A stretch of 61,076 nt of DNA from BS150m-G50 sp964501185 [NCBI: uncultured Bacteroidia bacterium] (GCA_964501185.1 CAZCRT010000006.1:28271-89346), one strand, 5' to 3'. Shown: positions 35,535 through 45,326, numbered from the stretch's first letter. Program-made: numbers and translations. Notes: generated from the letters alone by a model not told the origin.

Positions 35535-38483
35535 TTACCCGATCTCAATCACACCACATCCACTGCGTCCATCCATCCTTACTGTCAGTGGAGTCTTCAA
35601 ACGGGTTAAACGCACACAACCTTTGCTGGCCGCTACAGGTTGTTTGCGCAGCCATTTCCAGTTGATCCAGTCATCAGGATAACGGGGGTGAACAGTGAAA
35701 TATCCGATTCGCATCGATGTAAGATTCTGAAAGAAATGAGATCCCTGGGATGGATCAGAACTGATCTCCGGCATACCCACCTCGATGATGGCCCGTGCCT
35801 GGCAGATGTGAGGCCAGGTAACCGGTATTCCCAACCAGGGGTCAGTAGAACCCCAGCGTCCCGGCCCGATCAGCAGACAGTGTTCGTTCGAATCGAGCAG
35901 CTTCTGGTTCAGGGCTGCTATGTCATCGGCGACACTGCGTGAATTCTCCGGCTCAAACTGATCCAACTCCACCCATAACAGTTTATCCAGTTGATAACTG
36001 CCGTTTCCCAGTACATGCTCAGACCAGCACAATGTGTCCTGACGATCCGCAGCGACAACTTCCACTTCGATCAGGTTATCATCAAGCACTAAAGGCCTCA
36101 CCTGCAACAGTGTAAACTGTGGTTTTTCCACACCCTCAGGATCAATATCATAAGCGAATTCAATCTCTACCGAGGTCCCCATTCCCCGCTCAGTTATTCG
36201 CAATATCTCCTGCAGGATTTCCGGTAACGGCTGCTGTTTATGTTTGAGAATGGCGGCACAGGTAACAAGACGTGTCCCCTCCCGATGCACACCGTCATAA
36301 ACTCTGTTATCAGCAGCTGAATATACGCTCCCCACCAGATTGAGCGTATCATCAGCCTCAGCCACATCCAGTTGCAGCGATGCCAGTGTGTCCACCTCAT
36401 CAACCTGTAGTTGACGATTGCCACTGCTCATATCCAGCGCAAAGAACTCACGTTGTGAATTCGACACCATCTCGTCGATACTTCCATAGCCGGCCGGCAG
36501 CCGTGGATAACGGGGTGCAAAACGGACTGTGGTTCCCCCCTCAACAACCGTACGCCCCAGTCCCAACGCCAGCAGCACAATACCATCTTCAGGTTTCATG
36601 TAGGAAACCGGATAAAAGTTCCACGATTGTGCCACACCGCTCAGAACAGGATAAAAATACCCACCATACCTGCGCCCTGACAGTTTCTGCAGAATGACAG
36701 CCATTTTCTCTTCTTCCCAGCGGTGGGCCGTAGCATCACTGTACATCACCGCTTCTTCGAAGAAGGCTGAGGCGTAGATTAGTTTGATAGCTTTGAGTAG
36801 CTGCTCCAGGCGCACTTCGGTGTCCGGTGCATTATTCGCCAGCATGTAAGTGTGATACAAACCGGCAAATGGCTGGAACTGTGAGTCTTCCCGCAGGCTG
36901 GAAGAACGCACTGCCAGAGGGTAGCGTACTTCAGTTACAAAAACCCGCATATCCTCGCGAAACTCGTCACTGAATCGCCCCTGCTGAAAATGTTCGATAA
37001 TTTCTGCGTCACTTAATCCATTCTGTATCACATCCTGAAGGTTATTATCCAGAACGAACTGGTCGAAAACATCGGTACTTACTCCAAAACTCTGGGGGAT
37101 TCTGATGCGTACATCAGGGAACTTATGCTCGAGGTTGTGCTGTGCGAGCAGTGCGTTTACAAACGCAAGGCCACGAGCTTTTCCACCAAGTGATCCCTTT
37201 CCGATCCGGGAAAAATCCAGTTTCTGATTGAAATGGGTACGGGAGTACTCGCCGATCTGGCCTCGTTGACTGAGTTCACGCTGCCTGCTGATACACTGGA
37301 TCAGATAGTCGCGCAGTTCTTCACTGTCCCTGAACTCATTAACCTTGCGGGGCCTGAGAGTGTCAACCAGAACAAATTCACCACGCGCCATCAACCAGTT
37401 TGAAAAGTGATTGTAGCGACCGTGATACAACAGTGATTCCGGTGGCACATCATGTAACAGCTTTTCAAGTTCCTTAAGATCAGAAGCCCTTCCGACCTCC
37501 CGCCCATCTGACAGGCGAAACACGAAATCACCAAATCCCATGTTGTGCACCATGAAGTCGCGTAACCGGCTGAGCATGCGTGGTGCATTTTTGTCGATAA
37601 AGGCAACATTCAGTTGATCCGCCTGTTTGCGATTAGAGGTCTCTGCGGAATGCAATACGACAGGCAGGTCCGGTATTATTTTACGTGCAAATTGGATCAG
37701 TTTGATACCGGCGTCTTCATCCTGTTCACCATCTCGATGAAATCCTGCATCTGTAATCAATCCCAGCAAATTGCGCTGGTAACGATTCAGGTAATCCTCA
37801 GCCTGCTCCCAGTTGGTTGCCAGCAGGATCTTGGGCCGTGCGCTCATGCGAAGTGCCCGTTGTTGCTGGTTCAGGCTATCTGACATCAATTTGCGTACCT
37901 GATTCATGATCTCGGTATATATCCTGGGCAGGAATGCTGAATAAAAACGGGGTGAATCCTCTACTACCAGCACCACCCTGACATTTGCGTTTCTGACATC
38001 ATGCTCAACATTTCGCATATCCTCGCATACCTTGATGATCGCCAGAAACAGTTCACTGTTTCCCTGCCAGACGAAGATGCGATCCAGTGGTGAGTCTTCC
38101 AATTGTGGCAGCCAACGTTCCAGTTCAGGTGTATCGTAGGCAAGCATGAAGAAAGGCAGTTCCGGAGCAACTTGTTTTGCCTGCTCCGCGAATTCCCAGA
38201 CATCCATGCGACCGACTCGAACCATGGTTATTACCAGATCAAACTGCTGGCTCTGCATCAACTTCAACGCAGCTCTGGCGGAATCCACACGATGAAAGCG
38301 GGGGGCAAAACGGAGTTGGAGATTCAGGAAGCTGGCGATTACCTCTTCGTCAAGGCGGCCATCTTCTTCCAGTACGAAAGAATCATACAGGCTCGATACC
38401 AGCAATATTTCCCGAACACGATATTTCATCAGATCGGGAAGCTTGACCGACTGCCTGGAATTGTTACTGTCGCTAGGGTCCAC
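35535..38483 (-). CDS. Receiver-like / PEP-pyruvate-binding domain fusion protein
   Basis: A 982-residue protein. Residues about 20-160 and 185-330 look like two receiver domains: the first (FDLVITMVRVGRMDVWEF) has Met where the phosphoacceptor Asp is expected; the second (LLGLITDAGFHRDG) keeps it. From about 430 the ATP-grasp PEP/pyruvate-binding domain begins (GKGSLGGKARGLAFVNALL), with PLAVRSSSLREDS near 523. The swivelling phosphohistidine and PEP-utilising TIM-barrel domains of PEP synthase/PPDK are not seen; a C-terminal LLIGPGRWGSTDPWLG region follows. It probably phosphorylates a partner or is regulatory, but this is inference. It overlaps the downstream-facing lipoprotein gene by 11 nt. 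Confidence 0.82.
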   Translation of the reverse strand: MDPSDSNNSRQSVKLPDLMKYRVREILLVSSLYDSFVLEEDGRLDEEVIASFLNLQLRFAPRFHRVDSARAALKLMQSQQFDLVITMVRVGRMDVWEFAEQAKQVAPELPFFMLAYDTPELERWLPQLEDSPLDRIFVWQGNSELFLAIIKVCEDMRNVEHDVRNANVRVVLVVEDSPRFYSAFLPRIYTEIMNQVRKLMSDSLNQQQRALRMSARPKILLATNWEQAEDYLNRYQRNLLGLITDAGFHRDGEQDEDAGIKLIQFARKIIPDLPVVLHSAETSNRKQADQLNVAFIDKNAPRMLSRLRDFMVHNMGFGDFVFRLSDGREVGRASDLKELEKLLHDVPPESLLYHGRYNHFSNWLMARGEFVLVDTLRPRKVNEFRDSEELRDYLIQCISRQRELSQRGQIGEYSRTHFNQKLDFSRIGKGSLGGKARGLAFVNALLAQHNLEHKFPDVRIRIPQSFGVSTDVFDQFVLDNNLQDVIQNGLSDAEIIEHFQQGRFSDEFREDMRVFVTEVRYPLAVRSSSLREDSQFQPFAGLYHTYMLANNAPDTEVRLEQLLKAIKLIYASAFFEEAVMYSDATAHRWEEEKMAVILQKLSGRRYGGYFYPVLSGVAQSWNFYPVSYMKPEDGIVLLALGLGRTVVEGGTTVRFAPRYPRLPAGYGSIDEMVSNSQREFFALDMSSGNRQLQVDEVDTLASLQLDVAEADDTLNLVGSVYSAADNRVYDGVHREGTRLVTCAAILKHKQQPLPEILQEILRITERGMGTSVEIEFAYDIDPEGVEKPQFTLLQVRPLVLDDNLIEVEVVAADRQDTLCWSEHVLGNGSYQLDKLLWVELDQFEPENSRSVADDIAALNQKLLDSNEHCLLIGPGRWGSTDPWLGIPVTWPHICQARAIIEVGMPEISSDPSQGSHFFQNLTSMRIGYFTVHPRYPDDWINWKWLRKQPVAASKGCVRLTRLKTPLTVRMDGRSGCGVIEIG

Positions 38484-39450
38484 TGGTACCAGCTGTCAAC
38501 GAAAGACGGTAAAGATTAAAAACTGCTGCTGGATCATCTTCCCGGGCGCAGAAATAAAGCAGTGAGCCATCCGGGCTGATCGTGGGCCAGCGGGCATCCA
38601 GCGTCGGTTCAGTCAATGGTGAAGCGCTACCGGAATCGAGGTTCACCAGAAAAAGACGGCGCACTCCCTGAACTGCCTCTCCAAAACAGACGGCCAGTGA
38701 TTCAGAACCAGGTAATGGTTCAACACCCGCCTGCACCAACAGTTGTGTTGGGACCTGCAGGGTGTCCTGCAGGATCAATGAATTTGTGCGATACCAGCCG
38801 TCACGAGTCGTAAGTAACCAGCTGTCACTGTTGAAACTGACCGCTGCACCTGTGAAAGTGCTGTTACCGGCAAGTGGTCTTATCGTTTCATCGGCAAAAC
38901 TATAGTGATACAGGGTCCGATTCCGGTCAACGACAGCTTCTTCAGTTGATCCCCTGTCTGAAAGAAAGAGAAAACCACTGCCATCGTTCAGATAACGGGG
39001 AGCCCAGTCATCACTGGTAGATTGCACTATCACCCTGCGGTTCTCACCATCACGGTCGATTATGTAAATATCGCGCTGTCCATCGCCATTGCGCTCAGGT
39101 GAGGACCAGGTGTAAAGCAATTTCTGACCATCCGGGGCAAAAGCAGGGTCCTCGTCACTACCGGTGTCGTCAGTCAGGCGTATCGGCGTGCCACCTGTTA
39201 CAGCCTGCAGGTAGATTTCCCAGTTGCCATCGATATTGCTCTGATATGCAAGCATACTGCCATCAGCTGATACAGTGGGGTGCGCTTGATCACCTGCTGA
39301 AATGTGATACAATTCAGTAGAACCACTCGCTCCTGCAGCGACTATCGGAAGAGTAGTAGCTGCTTCTTTATTCGCAGTTTGCCTGGAACCTGAGCAGGCA
39401 ATCAGCGACAACATCAGCATGACAAATAGTATCTGTTTTAATGTGGACAT
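38473..39450 (-). CDS. TolB-like beta-propeller (PD40) lipoprotein
   Basis: A 325-residue lipoprotein: LFVMLMLSLIAC lipobox, then WD40-like PD40 blades, for example HPTVSADGSMLAYQSNIDG, DPAFAPDGQKLLYTWSS and WPTISPDGSLLYFCAR. Such proteins bind partners in the periplasm as TolB does, but no Tol genes adjoin. The frame runs to 39612; ATG 39450 with GGAGG upstream is the real start. It overlaps the fusion-protein gene by 11 nt. Confidence 0.85.
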   Translation of the reverse strand: MSTLKQILFVMLMLSLIACSGSRQTANKEAATTLPIVAAGASGSTELYHISAGDQAHPTVSADGSMLAYQSNIDGNWEIYLQAVTGGTPIRLTDDTGSDEDPAFAPDGQKLLYTWSSPERNGDGQRDIYIIDRDGENRRVIVQSTSDDWAPRYLNDGSGFLFLSDRGSTEEAVVDRNRTLYHYSFADETIRPLAGNSTFTGAAVSFNSDSWLLTTRDGWYRTNSLILQDTLQVPTQLLVQAGVEPLPGSESLAVCFGEAVQGVRRLFLVNLDSGSASPLTEPTLDARWPTISPDGSLLYFCAREDDPAAVFNLYRLSLTAGTSGP

Positions 39451-39478
39451 CTGTCCCTCCTCTTGTGCCATTCCCAGT

Positions 39479-40132
39479 TTAGAGCAGTGAACGCAGTTCC
39501 TTAATTGCGCCCTGGATATCGTCGGTTCCCAGAACTGCTGCACCTGCGACAAAAGTATCAGCACCTGCCGCAGCTGCCCGGGCAATTGTATCACGATTGA
39601 TACCACCATCAATCTCCAGAAGACAATCCGGGTTCTGGTTTGAAAGCAGTGCCCGGCATTGACTTATCTTGGGTAGTGTCGATTCGATTAAAGACTGCCC
39701 GCCGAAACCAGGATTAACACTCATAATCAACAGCAGGTCAATGTCTTTGATAACATGTGGTAGCTGCTCCAGGCCACTGGCAGGATTGAAAGCTACCCCG
39801 GCTTTGCAGCCCAGTGCCTTTATCAGCTGTATCCCCCGGTGTAGATGATGTGTAGCTTCACTATGTAGTGTGATATAATCAGCGCCGGCAGCTGCGAATT
39901 GCTCCAGATAACTCCGCGGTGAACTGATCATCAGATGTACATCAAGTGGTAGAGTTGTAATGCCGCGTACAGCCTCCACCATCATTGGACCAAAAGAGAT
40001 GTTGGGAACGAAATGACCATCCATGATATCCAGGTGCAACAGATCAGCACCACCATCCTCACAGGCATGTACCTGTTCGGCCAGACGTGTCCAATCAGCA
40101 GACAGGAGTGATGGTGCGATCTTGTAGTTCAT
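39479..40132 (-). CDS. rpe: Ribulose-phosphate 3-epimerase
   Basis: A 217-residue TIM-barrel metalloenzyme of the pentose phosphate pathway. IAPSLLSADWTRL, LHLDIMDGHFVPNISFG (metal-binding Asp and His), VHLMISSP, LIMSVNPGFGGQ and LEIDGGINRDT are the complete set of motifs. It lies 170 nt after the PASTA gene. Its start is immediately preceded by TGTATCAC in the complement orientation. Confidence 0.97.
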   Translation of the reverse strand: MNYKIAPSLLSADWTRLAEQVHACEDGGADLLHLDIMDGHFVPNISFGPMMVEAVRGITTLPLDVHLMISSPRSYLEQFAAAGADYITLHSEATHHLHRGIQLIKALGCKAGVAFNPASGLEQLPHVIKDIDLLLIMSVNPGFGGQSLIESTLPKISQCRALLSNQNPDCLLEIDGGINRDTIARAAAAGADTFVAGAAVLGTDDIQGAIKELRSLL

Positions 40133-40196
40133 TGTATCACTTTCCAGTTATGAGACCTGACAATTTCAAGATACAGACAAAAGACAGGACATGCAG

Positions 40197-40323
40197 CTAT
40201 AAGGTATTACGTTCAGAAGCTGAGCGCCGCTATCGACAGACAACTTACGGTTACAATGTATCGCGCTCATGCTGAACGCTGCAATAGTGCTGACACTTTG
40301 CGCTATAAAGTATCACGTTCAGC
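40197..40323. repeat. Direct and inverted repeats around the end of the PASTA gene
   Basis: CTATAAGGTATTACGTTCAG (40197-40216) recurs as CTATAAAGTATCACGTTCAG (40303-40322), 18 of 20 identical; the second copy is the last codons of the PASTA gene. GCTGAACG (40271-40278) is also the exact complement of CGTTCAGC (40316-40323). The 170-nt gap to rpe therefore can fold in more than one way; no T-run is seen. Confidence 0.6.
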
Positions 40324-41046
40324 CGTGATCAGCAACGATACTTCACCAGATGGCTTAAGGTAGCTGCCAGGTTCAGGATCACATCGCAACACCTGATCCG
40401 GAGCAACTGATGCAAAGTAGCGGTAGTCAATCGAACCGATTTGCAGACCGCTTAACAGCAGTTGTCTTCTCGCTTCAGCTTCACTATGGCGTAGTATTTC
40501 CGGCACCTGAACAGAATCAACAACGGGCCCCATACTGACAGTAATTGTTAATGTATCATCCAGCCTCAGGGAATCCCCTCTGGCAACAGTCTGGTCGATG
40601 ATAACACCCTTAGGTGCAAAGCTGTCAAACGCTGTAACCAGGCGAAGCTGTCCAGTGGGTAGACCGGCATCATGCAGGGCGACCTCTGCCTGGCGACTGG
40701 AGCGACCGATTAATTGTGGCACAATCAGACTCGCTCTTCCCAGGGAAACAGTCAGGTGGATACGCCGGCCAGGTTTGACTTCTATTCCAGGCTGCGGAGT
40801 CTGGTAAATGACGATTCCAGGTGGTAGCATGGAACTGCGTCGGTTGTCTACCACCGGCTGCAGCTGCAGGTCTGCCAGCTGTTTTTCTGCCTCCAGCAGG
40901 TTCAGATTCTGTACATCAGGCAGGGATACACCTACACCTGACCTGGTATAGCGGGGCATAATGAGAGAATCCATCAGCCAGGTCAAAGCAATCAGTGCAA
41001 TACTCAGAATTACAATATTGAGAATCAGTTTACCTGTTCGGGACAT
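40303..41046 (-). CDS. Membrane-anchored PASTA-domain protein
   Basis: A 247-residue protein with one N-terminal membrane helix (ILNIVILSIALIALTWLM) and three PASTA domains of about 65 residues (from about 40, 106 and 177), for example SLPDVQNLNLLEAEKQL, VPQLIGRSSRQAEVALHDAG and VPEILRHSEAEARRQLLLSG. PASTA domains bind muropeptides or beta-lactams at the cell surface. There is no kinase or penicillin-binding domain. It overlaps rsmB by 17 nt and precedes rpe, the position held by the PASTA kinase gene in many Firmicutes. Confidence 0.9.
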   Translation of the reverse strand: MSRTGKLILNIVILSIALIALTWLMDSLIMPRYTRSGVGVSLPDVQNLNLLEAEKQLADLQLQPVVDNRRSSMLPPGIVIYQTPQPGIEVKPGRRIHLTVSLGRASLIVPQLIGRSSRQAEVALHDAGLPTGQLRLVTAFDSFAPKGVIIDQTVARGDSLRLDDTLTITVSMGPVVDSVQVPEILRHSEAEARRQLLLSGLQIGSIDYRYFASVAPDQVLRCDPEPGSYLKPSGEVSLLITAERDTL

Positions 41047-42337
41047 CGCTTTTCCTCACTAGTAAAGCAGCAAATGCACCGCCTGTCTGATGTTCCCAGG
41101 GGGTGTATTTTATCTGACCGGGAGCAATCTGTGGCAACTCATCATTCAGAATTTCTCCCGGGGAGAAGTCTGGCTGCTCCTTCAGAAAATGCTCCACCTG
41201 CTGCTCGTTCTCCCTACGAAAAAGACTGCATGTACTGTAAACCAGCCTGCCACCAGGACGCAGCAATCCTGCTCCCGCCCTCATCAGATCCCGCTGCAGC
41301 GGTAACAACTTTTCCAGCTCCTCCCTGCCGCGTTGATAACGGGAATCGGGCTTTTTACCGAAGTTACCTGAACCGGTGCAGGGGACATCTAAAAGGATAT
41401 AATCAAATTGTACATCTTCCAACTTTAACAGATCAGTCTGCAGGAGTAAGATCCTTTCGTCAGCAGGCAGTAAACGCTTCAGATTACGGAAACGACCCGG
41501 ATCTTTTTCCACTCCGGTCACCTTCAGATCAGGTTGCATTTCCAACAGTTGGCGTAGTTTACCCCCCGGTGCAGCGCAACCATCCAGGACCTGTGCACCC
41601 GGACCTGGAGCGAGTAACTCAGCTGCTGCTGCAGCGCTTACATCATGTACAATCAGGTCACCCCGTCGTATACCCGCAATTGCAGCAGGTGTCCGATTGA
41701 GCGGCTGGAAATACAACTCGTTCCAGCGTGACTGCTGCAGTTCAATTCCTGCTTCAGCGCTTTCAACCTGCAGCTGTTGCAGACTCTGTATCTGCCGGAC
41801 ACGACGCAGCCAGGGTTTGCGACTGGCTTTAAATCCTTCCACCATATCCAGTGGGTCGACAGCGGGATAATCCTGTTGCAGGATTTCCAGAATCCATCCA
41901 GGTAGTGAGGTCCTGACAGCAAGGTACTCCAGACGCGATGCAAAGTCCTTTTCAACCGGTTCATCCAGGATATGCGGTTTACGCAATCCCGCATTGGCGG
42001 CACCTGTTAACCTTTGTAATTTCAGTTTACGTACCGTATCCACTGCTTCGTTTACTACCAGCGAAGCAGGCAGATCAGTATGTCGCAGCTGGAAAATACT
42101 CAGCAGCAGCAGTGCCCGCATGCGTGGTGGGAAATTATTGAATCGCGGATAGACTCTGCCTGCAGCCCAGAGCAGTTCCAGCTTGTGTTCGATGATTCCG
42201 CGTAACAGAAATTCAGCGTGGTCCGGATTAAGCTCAGAGCGACGCAGTTCTGGCAGTATTTTGTCAAGGTATGCGCCCCGCTCCACCCGCAGCCAGAACC
42301 GCACAACTTCAATCTTTGTATCGATAACAGTCGGCAA
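41030..42337 (-). CDS. rsmB: 16S rRNA m5C967 methyltransferase
   Basis: A 435-residue protein. The first 150 residues are a NusB-like RNA-binding domain (LLLLSIFQLRHTDLPASLVV). The Rossmann methyltransferase follows: VLDGCAAPGGKLRQLLEM (SAM), DVPCTGSGNFGKKPDSRY and YSTCSLFRRENEQQV, which supply the two catalytic Cys. Start is TTG 42337 with AGGAG 8 nt upstream. It overlaps the PASTA gene by 17 nt. Confidence 0.94.
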   Translation of the reverse strand: MPTVIDTKIEVVRFWLRVERGAYLDKILPELRRSELNPDHAEFLLRGIIEHKLELLWAAGRVYPRFNNFPPRMRALLLLSIFQLRHTDLPASLVVNEAVDTVRKLKLQRLTGAANAGLRKPHILDEPVEKDFASRLEYLAVRTSLPGWILEILQQDYPAVDPLDMVEGFKASRKPWLRRVRQIQSLQQLQVESAEAGIELQQSRWNELYFQPLNRTPAAIAGIRRGDLIVHDVSAAAAAELLAPGPGAQVLDGCAAPGGKLRQLLEMQPDLKVTGVEKDPGRFRNLKRLLPADERILLLQTDLLKLEDVQFDYILLDVPCTGSGNFGKKPDSRYQRGREELEKLLPLQRDLMRAGAGLLRPGGRLVYSTCSLFRRENEQQVEHFLKEQPDFSPGEILNDELPQIAPGQIKYTPWEHQTGGAFAALLVRKSDVPNR

Positions 42338-42349
42338 GTGTGAGTCTCC

Positions 42350-43153
42350 TTACTCTACCCTGAATTCAGGCTGTACTTTTTCAACAGCAGTCAGAACACT
42401 CTTGTCGGGAACAGCTTCAACAAAATCGATATCGAACTCAACAGAGAAGCCCCTACTTAAAGCCATACACATGTTTTCCAATGCAGCGGTTTCCAGCAGG
42501 GGTTCCTCAGAAGTTATCTCCGCAAGGCAGGTTGACTTTCGCTTTATTACCTGCAGAGCACCGGGGCGATCCTCCGTGTCAAAAAGCAGCTCAACAATCC
42601 TCTCATGGGCCGGTCCTAATAGAATACTGCCATGCTGCAGAACAGTATGCTGGAATCGACGTTGCGCACTCCCGACCAGTTTTCGATTGCCATAGACAAT
42701 TTCTGACTGTACCGAAGTAGAAAAACAGATATCCGACTCCCGTGACCGGTAGTGCTGGAGAAGATCTACAGGATCGCTGGCCTGAGTACCTGCTACTCCA
42801 TGGTCAGCAAAACCTCTCAGAAGTGCGCTGTTTATTCTGTGATAGAGAGGCAGTAAGCCTTCTGCTGCCAGGGGATCAGTAACTGCCACCAGGAAGGAAT
42901 AAGTAAGCTCTTGAGCGTGATACACTGCCCTGCCACCTGTGTCGCGGCGTACTACCGGCACTCCAGCTTCCCGTGCACGTTGCATAAGTTCTGGATCAAT
43001 CTGCTGATGAAATCCAAGTGAGAGTGTCCAGGGATTCCATGTATAGAAACGAAGGAGTGGTTTTTCCGGGGGAATATCAGTCAGTACGCGATCAAGCGCC
43101 ATCTGGAAACAACCGGGGCGGTCAAAATGCCGAAACAGATGTCCCGGTCTCAC
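42350..43153 (-). CDS. Lipoate--protein ligase / octanoyltransferase family protein
   Basis: A 267-residue BPL/LplA/LipB-fold protein. TWNPWTLSLGFHQ, VPVVRRDTGGRAVYH (lipoate-binding) and GNRKLVGSAQRR (catalytic Lys) are family motifs. A Cys in RESDICFSTSVQSEIV resembles the acyl-thioester Cys of LipM, so octanoyl transfer is possible; which reaction applies is open. Its GTG start overlaps the lpxA stop by 4 nt. Confidence 0.85.
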   Translation of the reverse strand: MRPGHLFRHFDRPGCFQMALDRVLTDIPPEKPLLRFYTWNPWTLSLGFHQQIDPELMQRAREAGVPVVRRDTGGRAVYHAQELTYSFLVAVTDPLAAEGLLPLYHRINSALLRGFADHGVAGTQASDPVDLLQHYRSRESDICFSTSVQSEIVYGNRKLVGSAQRRFQHTVLQHGSILLGPAHERIVELLFDTEDRPGALQVIKRKSTCLAEITSEEPLLETAALENMCMALSRGFSVEFDIDFVEAVPDKSVLTAVEKVQPEFRVE

Positions 43154-43920
43154 GGGATAATTCCACGTTCGGATTGTTTCACAAAAGAGAGGATCGTCAG
43201 TGCATCCTCATCAGAACCATACTGTTCCTGTACAGCCTCTACCGCCTGACTCACATTGAATTCGGAGTTGTAGATTTTACGATAACAGTCCTTGATCAAA
43301 CGACGTCGCTCTTCAGAGAAACCGCGGCGCTCCAGACCAACCCGGTTCAGTCCGGTGTACCTCAGCGGTTCACCTGCGGCCAGAATAAAGGGTGGCACAT
43401 CCCGGGTAACCTTCACACCACCACCGATAAAAGCATGCTGGCCGATATGTACAAACTGATGCACCGGTACCATGCCACCGATGATAACCCAGTCTTCCAG
43501 CTGACAATGCCCGGCCAGGTTCACAGCATTGGCCAGGATCACATGATCACCGATCTGGCAATCGTGTGCAACATGGACAAATGTCATGATCAGGCAATCG
43601 GAACCGATCCTGGTTGTTATCATATCAGTGGTACCACGATGCAGGGTAGCAAACTCCCTTATTTGAGTTCTATCCCCGACCTCGAGAAAGGTCTGTTCAT
43701 CGTGATATTTGAGATCCTGCGGGCGACCACCAACAACAGCGTTGTGATACACCCTGCACTCTTTTCCCAGACGTGTACCGGATTGTATCACAGCATGTGA
43801 TTCTATGACAGTACCGGCACCTATCTCCACATCGGCTTCAATGATAGCGAAGGGTCCAACAGAGACATCTGCTGCCAGTCTGGCAGCGGAATCAACCAGG
43901 GCTGTCGGGTGAACACTCAT
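43150..43920 (-). CDS. lpxA: Acyl-ACP--UDP-N-acetylglucosamine O-acyltransferase
   Basis: A 256-residue left-handed beta-helix trimer that starts lipid A synthesis. VHPTALVDSAARLAADVSVG, VVGGRPQDLKYHDEQTFL and IREFATLHRGT are diagnostic, and the catalytic His lies in TFVHVAHDCQIGDHV. The C-terminal helical part follows about residue 190. ATGA overlap with lpxC-fabZ. Confidence 0.97.
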   Translation of the reverse strand: MSVHPTALVDSAARLAADVSVGPFAIIEADVEIGAGTVIESHAVIQSGTRLGKECRVYHNAVVGGRPQDLKYHDEQTFLEVGDRTQIREFATLHRGTTDMITTRIGSDCLIMTFVHVAHDCQIGDHVILANAVNLAGHCQLEDWVIIGGMVPVHQFVHIGQHAFIGGGVKVTRDVPPFILAAGEPLRYTGLNRVGLERRGFSEERRRLIKDCYRKIYNSEFNVSQAVEAVQEQYGSDEDALTILSFVKQSERGIIP

Positions 43921-45326
43921 GGTTTCTCCACGATAGCTGCACTCATCTCCGCCTGTGCTACAACTTTATCACCTACCAGGGCACGTCCTTCCATCTTGCA
44001 GATATTGCGGCGGAACTTCGTCATTCTGACTTCAAGTCGAAGCTGATCACCCGGAATTACCGGCTGCCTGAATTTGATTTTATCGAGTGTGGTGAAATAG
44101 ACCAGCTTGCTGTCAGGGTCATCCACGGTATTGAGCAGCAGCACACCACCGGCCTGCCCCATCGCTTCTACGATCAGAACACCCGGCATAACCGGCCTGC
44201 CCGGGAAGTGTCCATTAAAAAACGGTTCGTTACGTGTGACGTTCTTTATCCCGGTAACAGCCTCACCCGGGACCAGTTCGAGAACCCGGTCGATAAGAAG
44301 AAATGGATAACGGTGTGGCAGAATGCGTTCAATAGCCTCAGCGTCAAAGACATAATCGTGATGCAGTTTATGCTGATACTCCCGGGTCAGTCTTTTCTTG
44401 TCAAGCTCCTTGCGCAACATCCTTACAAGCCCTACATGCGCGCCATGGCCCGCTCTCGCAGCGAGGATGTGTGCTTTGATAGGTCTTCCAAGCAGCGCCA
44501 GATCACCGATCAGATCTACAACTTTGTGGCGAACAGGCTCGTTGACAAATCGCAGGGGCCGGTTATCAAGCACACCACTTTCCCCAATAACTACCTCTCC
44601 GGCAACATTGAACATTTCTTTCAGTCGGGAAAACTCACTGTTGTCCACTTTGCGATCTGCAATAATCACAGCGTTTTCTGTACTGCCACCCTTGATAAGG
44701 TTCTGTGCTTTTAACTGCTCCACTTCGCTGAGGAAACAGAATGTACGGGCAGCAGCAAACTCGTTGCGATAATCATCCTGCAGGGAGTACATGGAGGTAT
44801 ACTGAGTACCGAGTGCCGGATTCTGATAATCCACCATGTAAGTAATTCGAAAGTCATCAGAAGGTACTGCAACCAGATCAATACCTTTTTCATCATCGTG
44901 ATAGATGATGGTGCGATCAATTTCCAGATATTCCCGGTCAGCTTCCTGTTCAACGACACCAGCGCTCTCCAGGAGCTCTACAAAAGGAGCCGCACTACCA
45001 TCCATTACTGGTGGTTCAGTGGCAGTCATTACAATCCGGCAGTTATCAATTTCAAGTCCTGCCAGCGCTGAGAGAACGTGTTCAACTGTGTAAAACCGGG
45101 TACTTTCAGGATCACCGTTGGCAGCGATAATTGTGCCACGTGAAATATCCACAACATGATCGATATCAGCCAGAACACGGGAAGAATCAGATTCTCCCTC
45201 TAGCTGGAATGTTACACCATGATTCTGATCTGCCGGATAAAAAGTTGCCTGGCAATCATTACCGGTATGCAATCCAATACCAGAGACTGAGACCGACTTT
45301 CTTATGGTACGTTGTTTCTTAAACAT
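43917..45326 (-). CDS. lpxC-fabZ: Bifunctional LpxC deacetylase / FabZ dehydratase
   Basis: A 469-residue fusion. Residues 1 to about 305 are the Zn-dependent UDP-3-O-acyl-GlcNAc deacetylase ([61 protein letters not shown]). From about 320 the hotdog-fold 3-hydroxyacyl-ACP dehydratase follows ([37 protein letters not shown], with catalytic His and Glu). This fusion is characteristic of Bacteroidota and relatives. It overlaps lpxD by 8 nt and lpxA by 4 nt and contains a parS-like sequence. Confidence 0.97.
   Translation of the reverse strand: MFKKQRTIRKSVSVSGIGLHTGNDCQATFYPADQNHGVTFQLEGESDSSRVLADIDHVVDISRGTIIAANGDPESTRFYTVEHVLSALAGLEIDNCRIVMTATEPPVMDGSAAPFVELLESAGVVEQEADREYLEIDRTIIYHDDEKGIDLVAVPSDDFRITYMVDYQNPALGTQYTSMYSLQDDYRNEFAAARTFCFLSEVEQLKAQNLIKGGSTENAVIIADRKVDNSEFSRLKEMFNVAGEVVIGESGVLDNRPLRFVNEPVRHKVVDLIGDLALLGRPIKAHILAARAGHGAHVGLVRMLRKELDKKRLTREYQHKLHHDYVFDAEAIERILPHRYPFLLIDRVLELVPGEAVTGIKNVTRNEPFFNGHFPGRPVMPGVLIVEAMGQAGGVLLLNTVDDPDSKLVYFTTLDKIKFRQPVIPGDQLRLEVRMTKFRRNICKMEGRALVGDKVVAQAEMSAAIVEKP
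45132..45147. promoter_or_regulatory. parS-like site inside lpxC
   Basis: TGTGCCACGTGAAATA matches 14 of 16 positions of the widely conserved parS sequence (TGTTCCACGTGAAACA), including the central CCACGTGAAA. It lies about 11 kb from parAB, inside coding sequence, as parS often does. Other CACGTG hexamers seen in the window lack the flanks. Confidence 0.5.
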
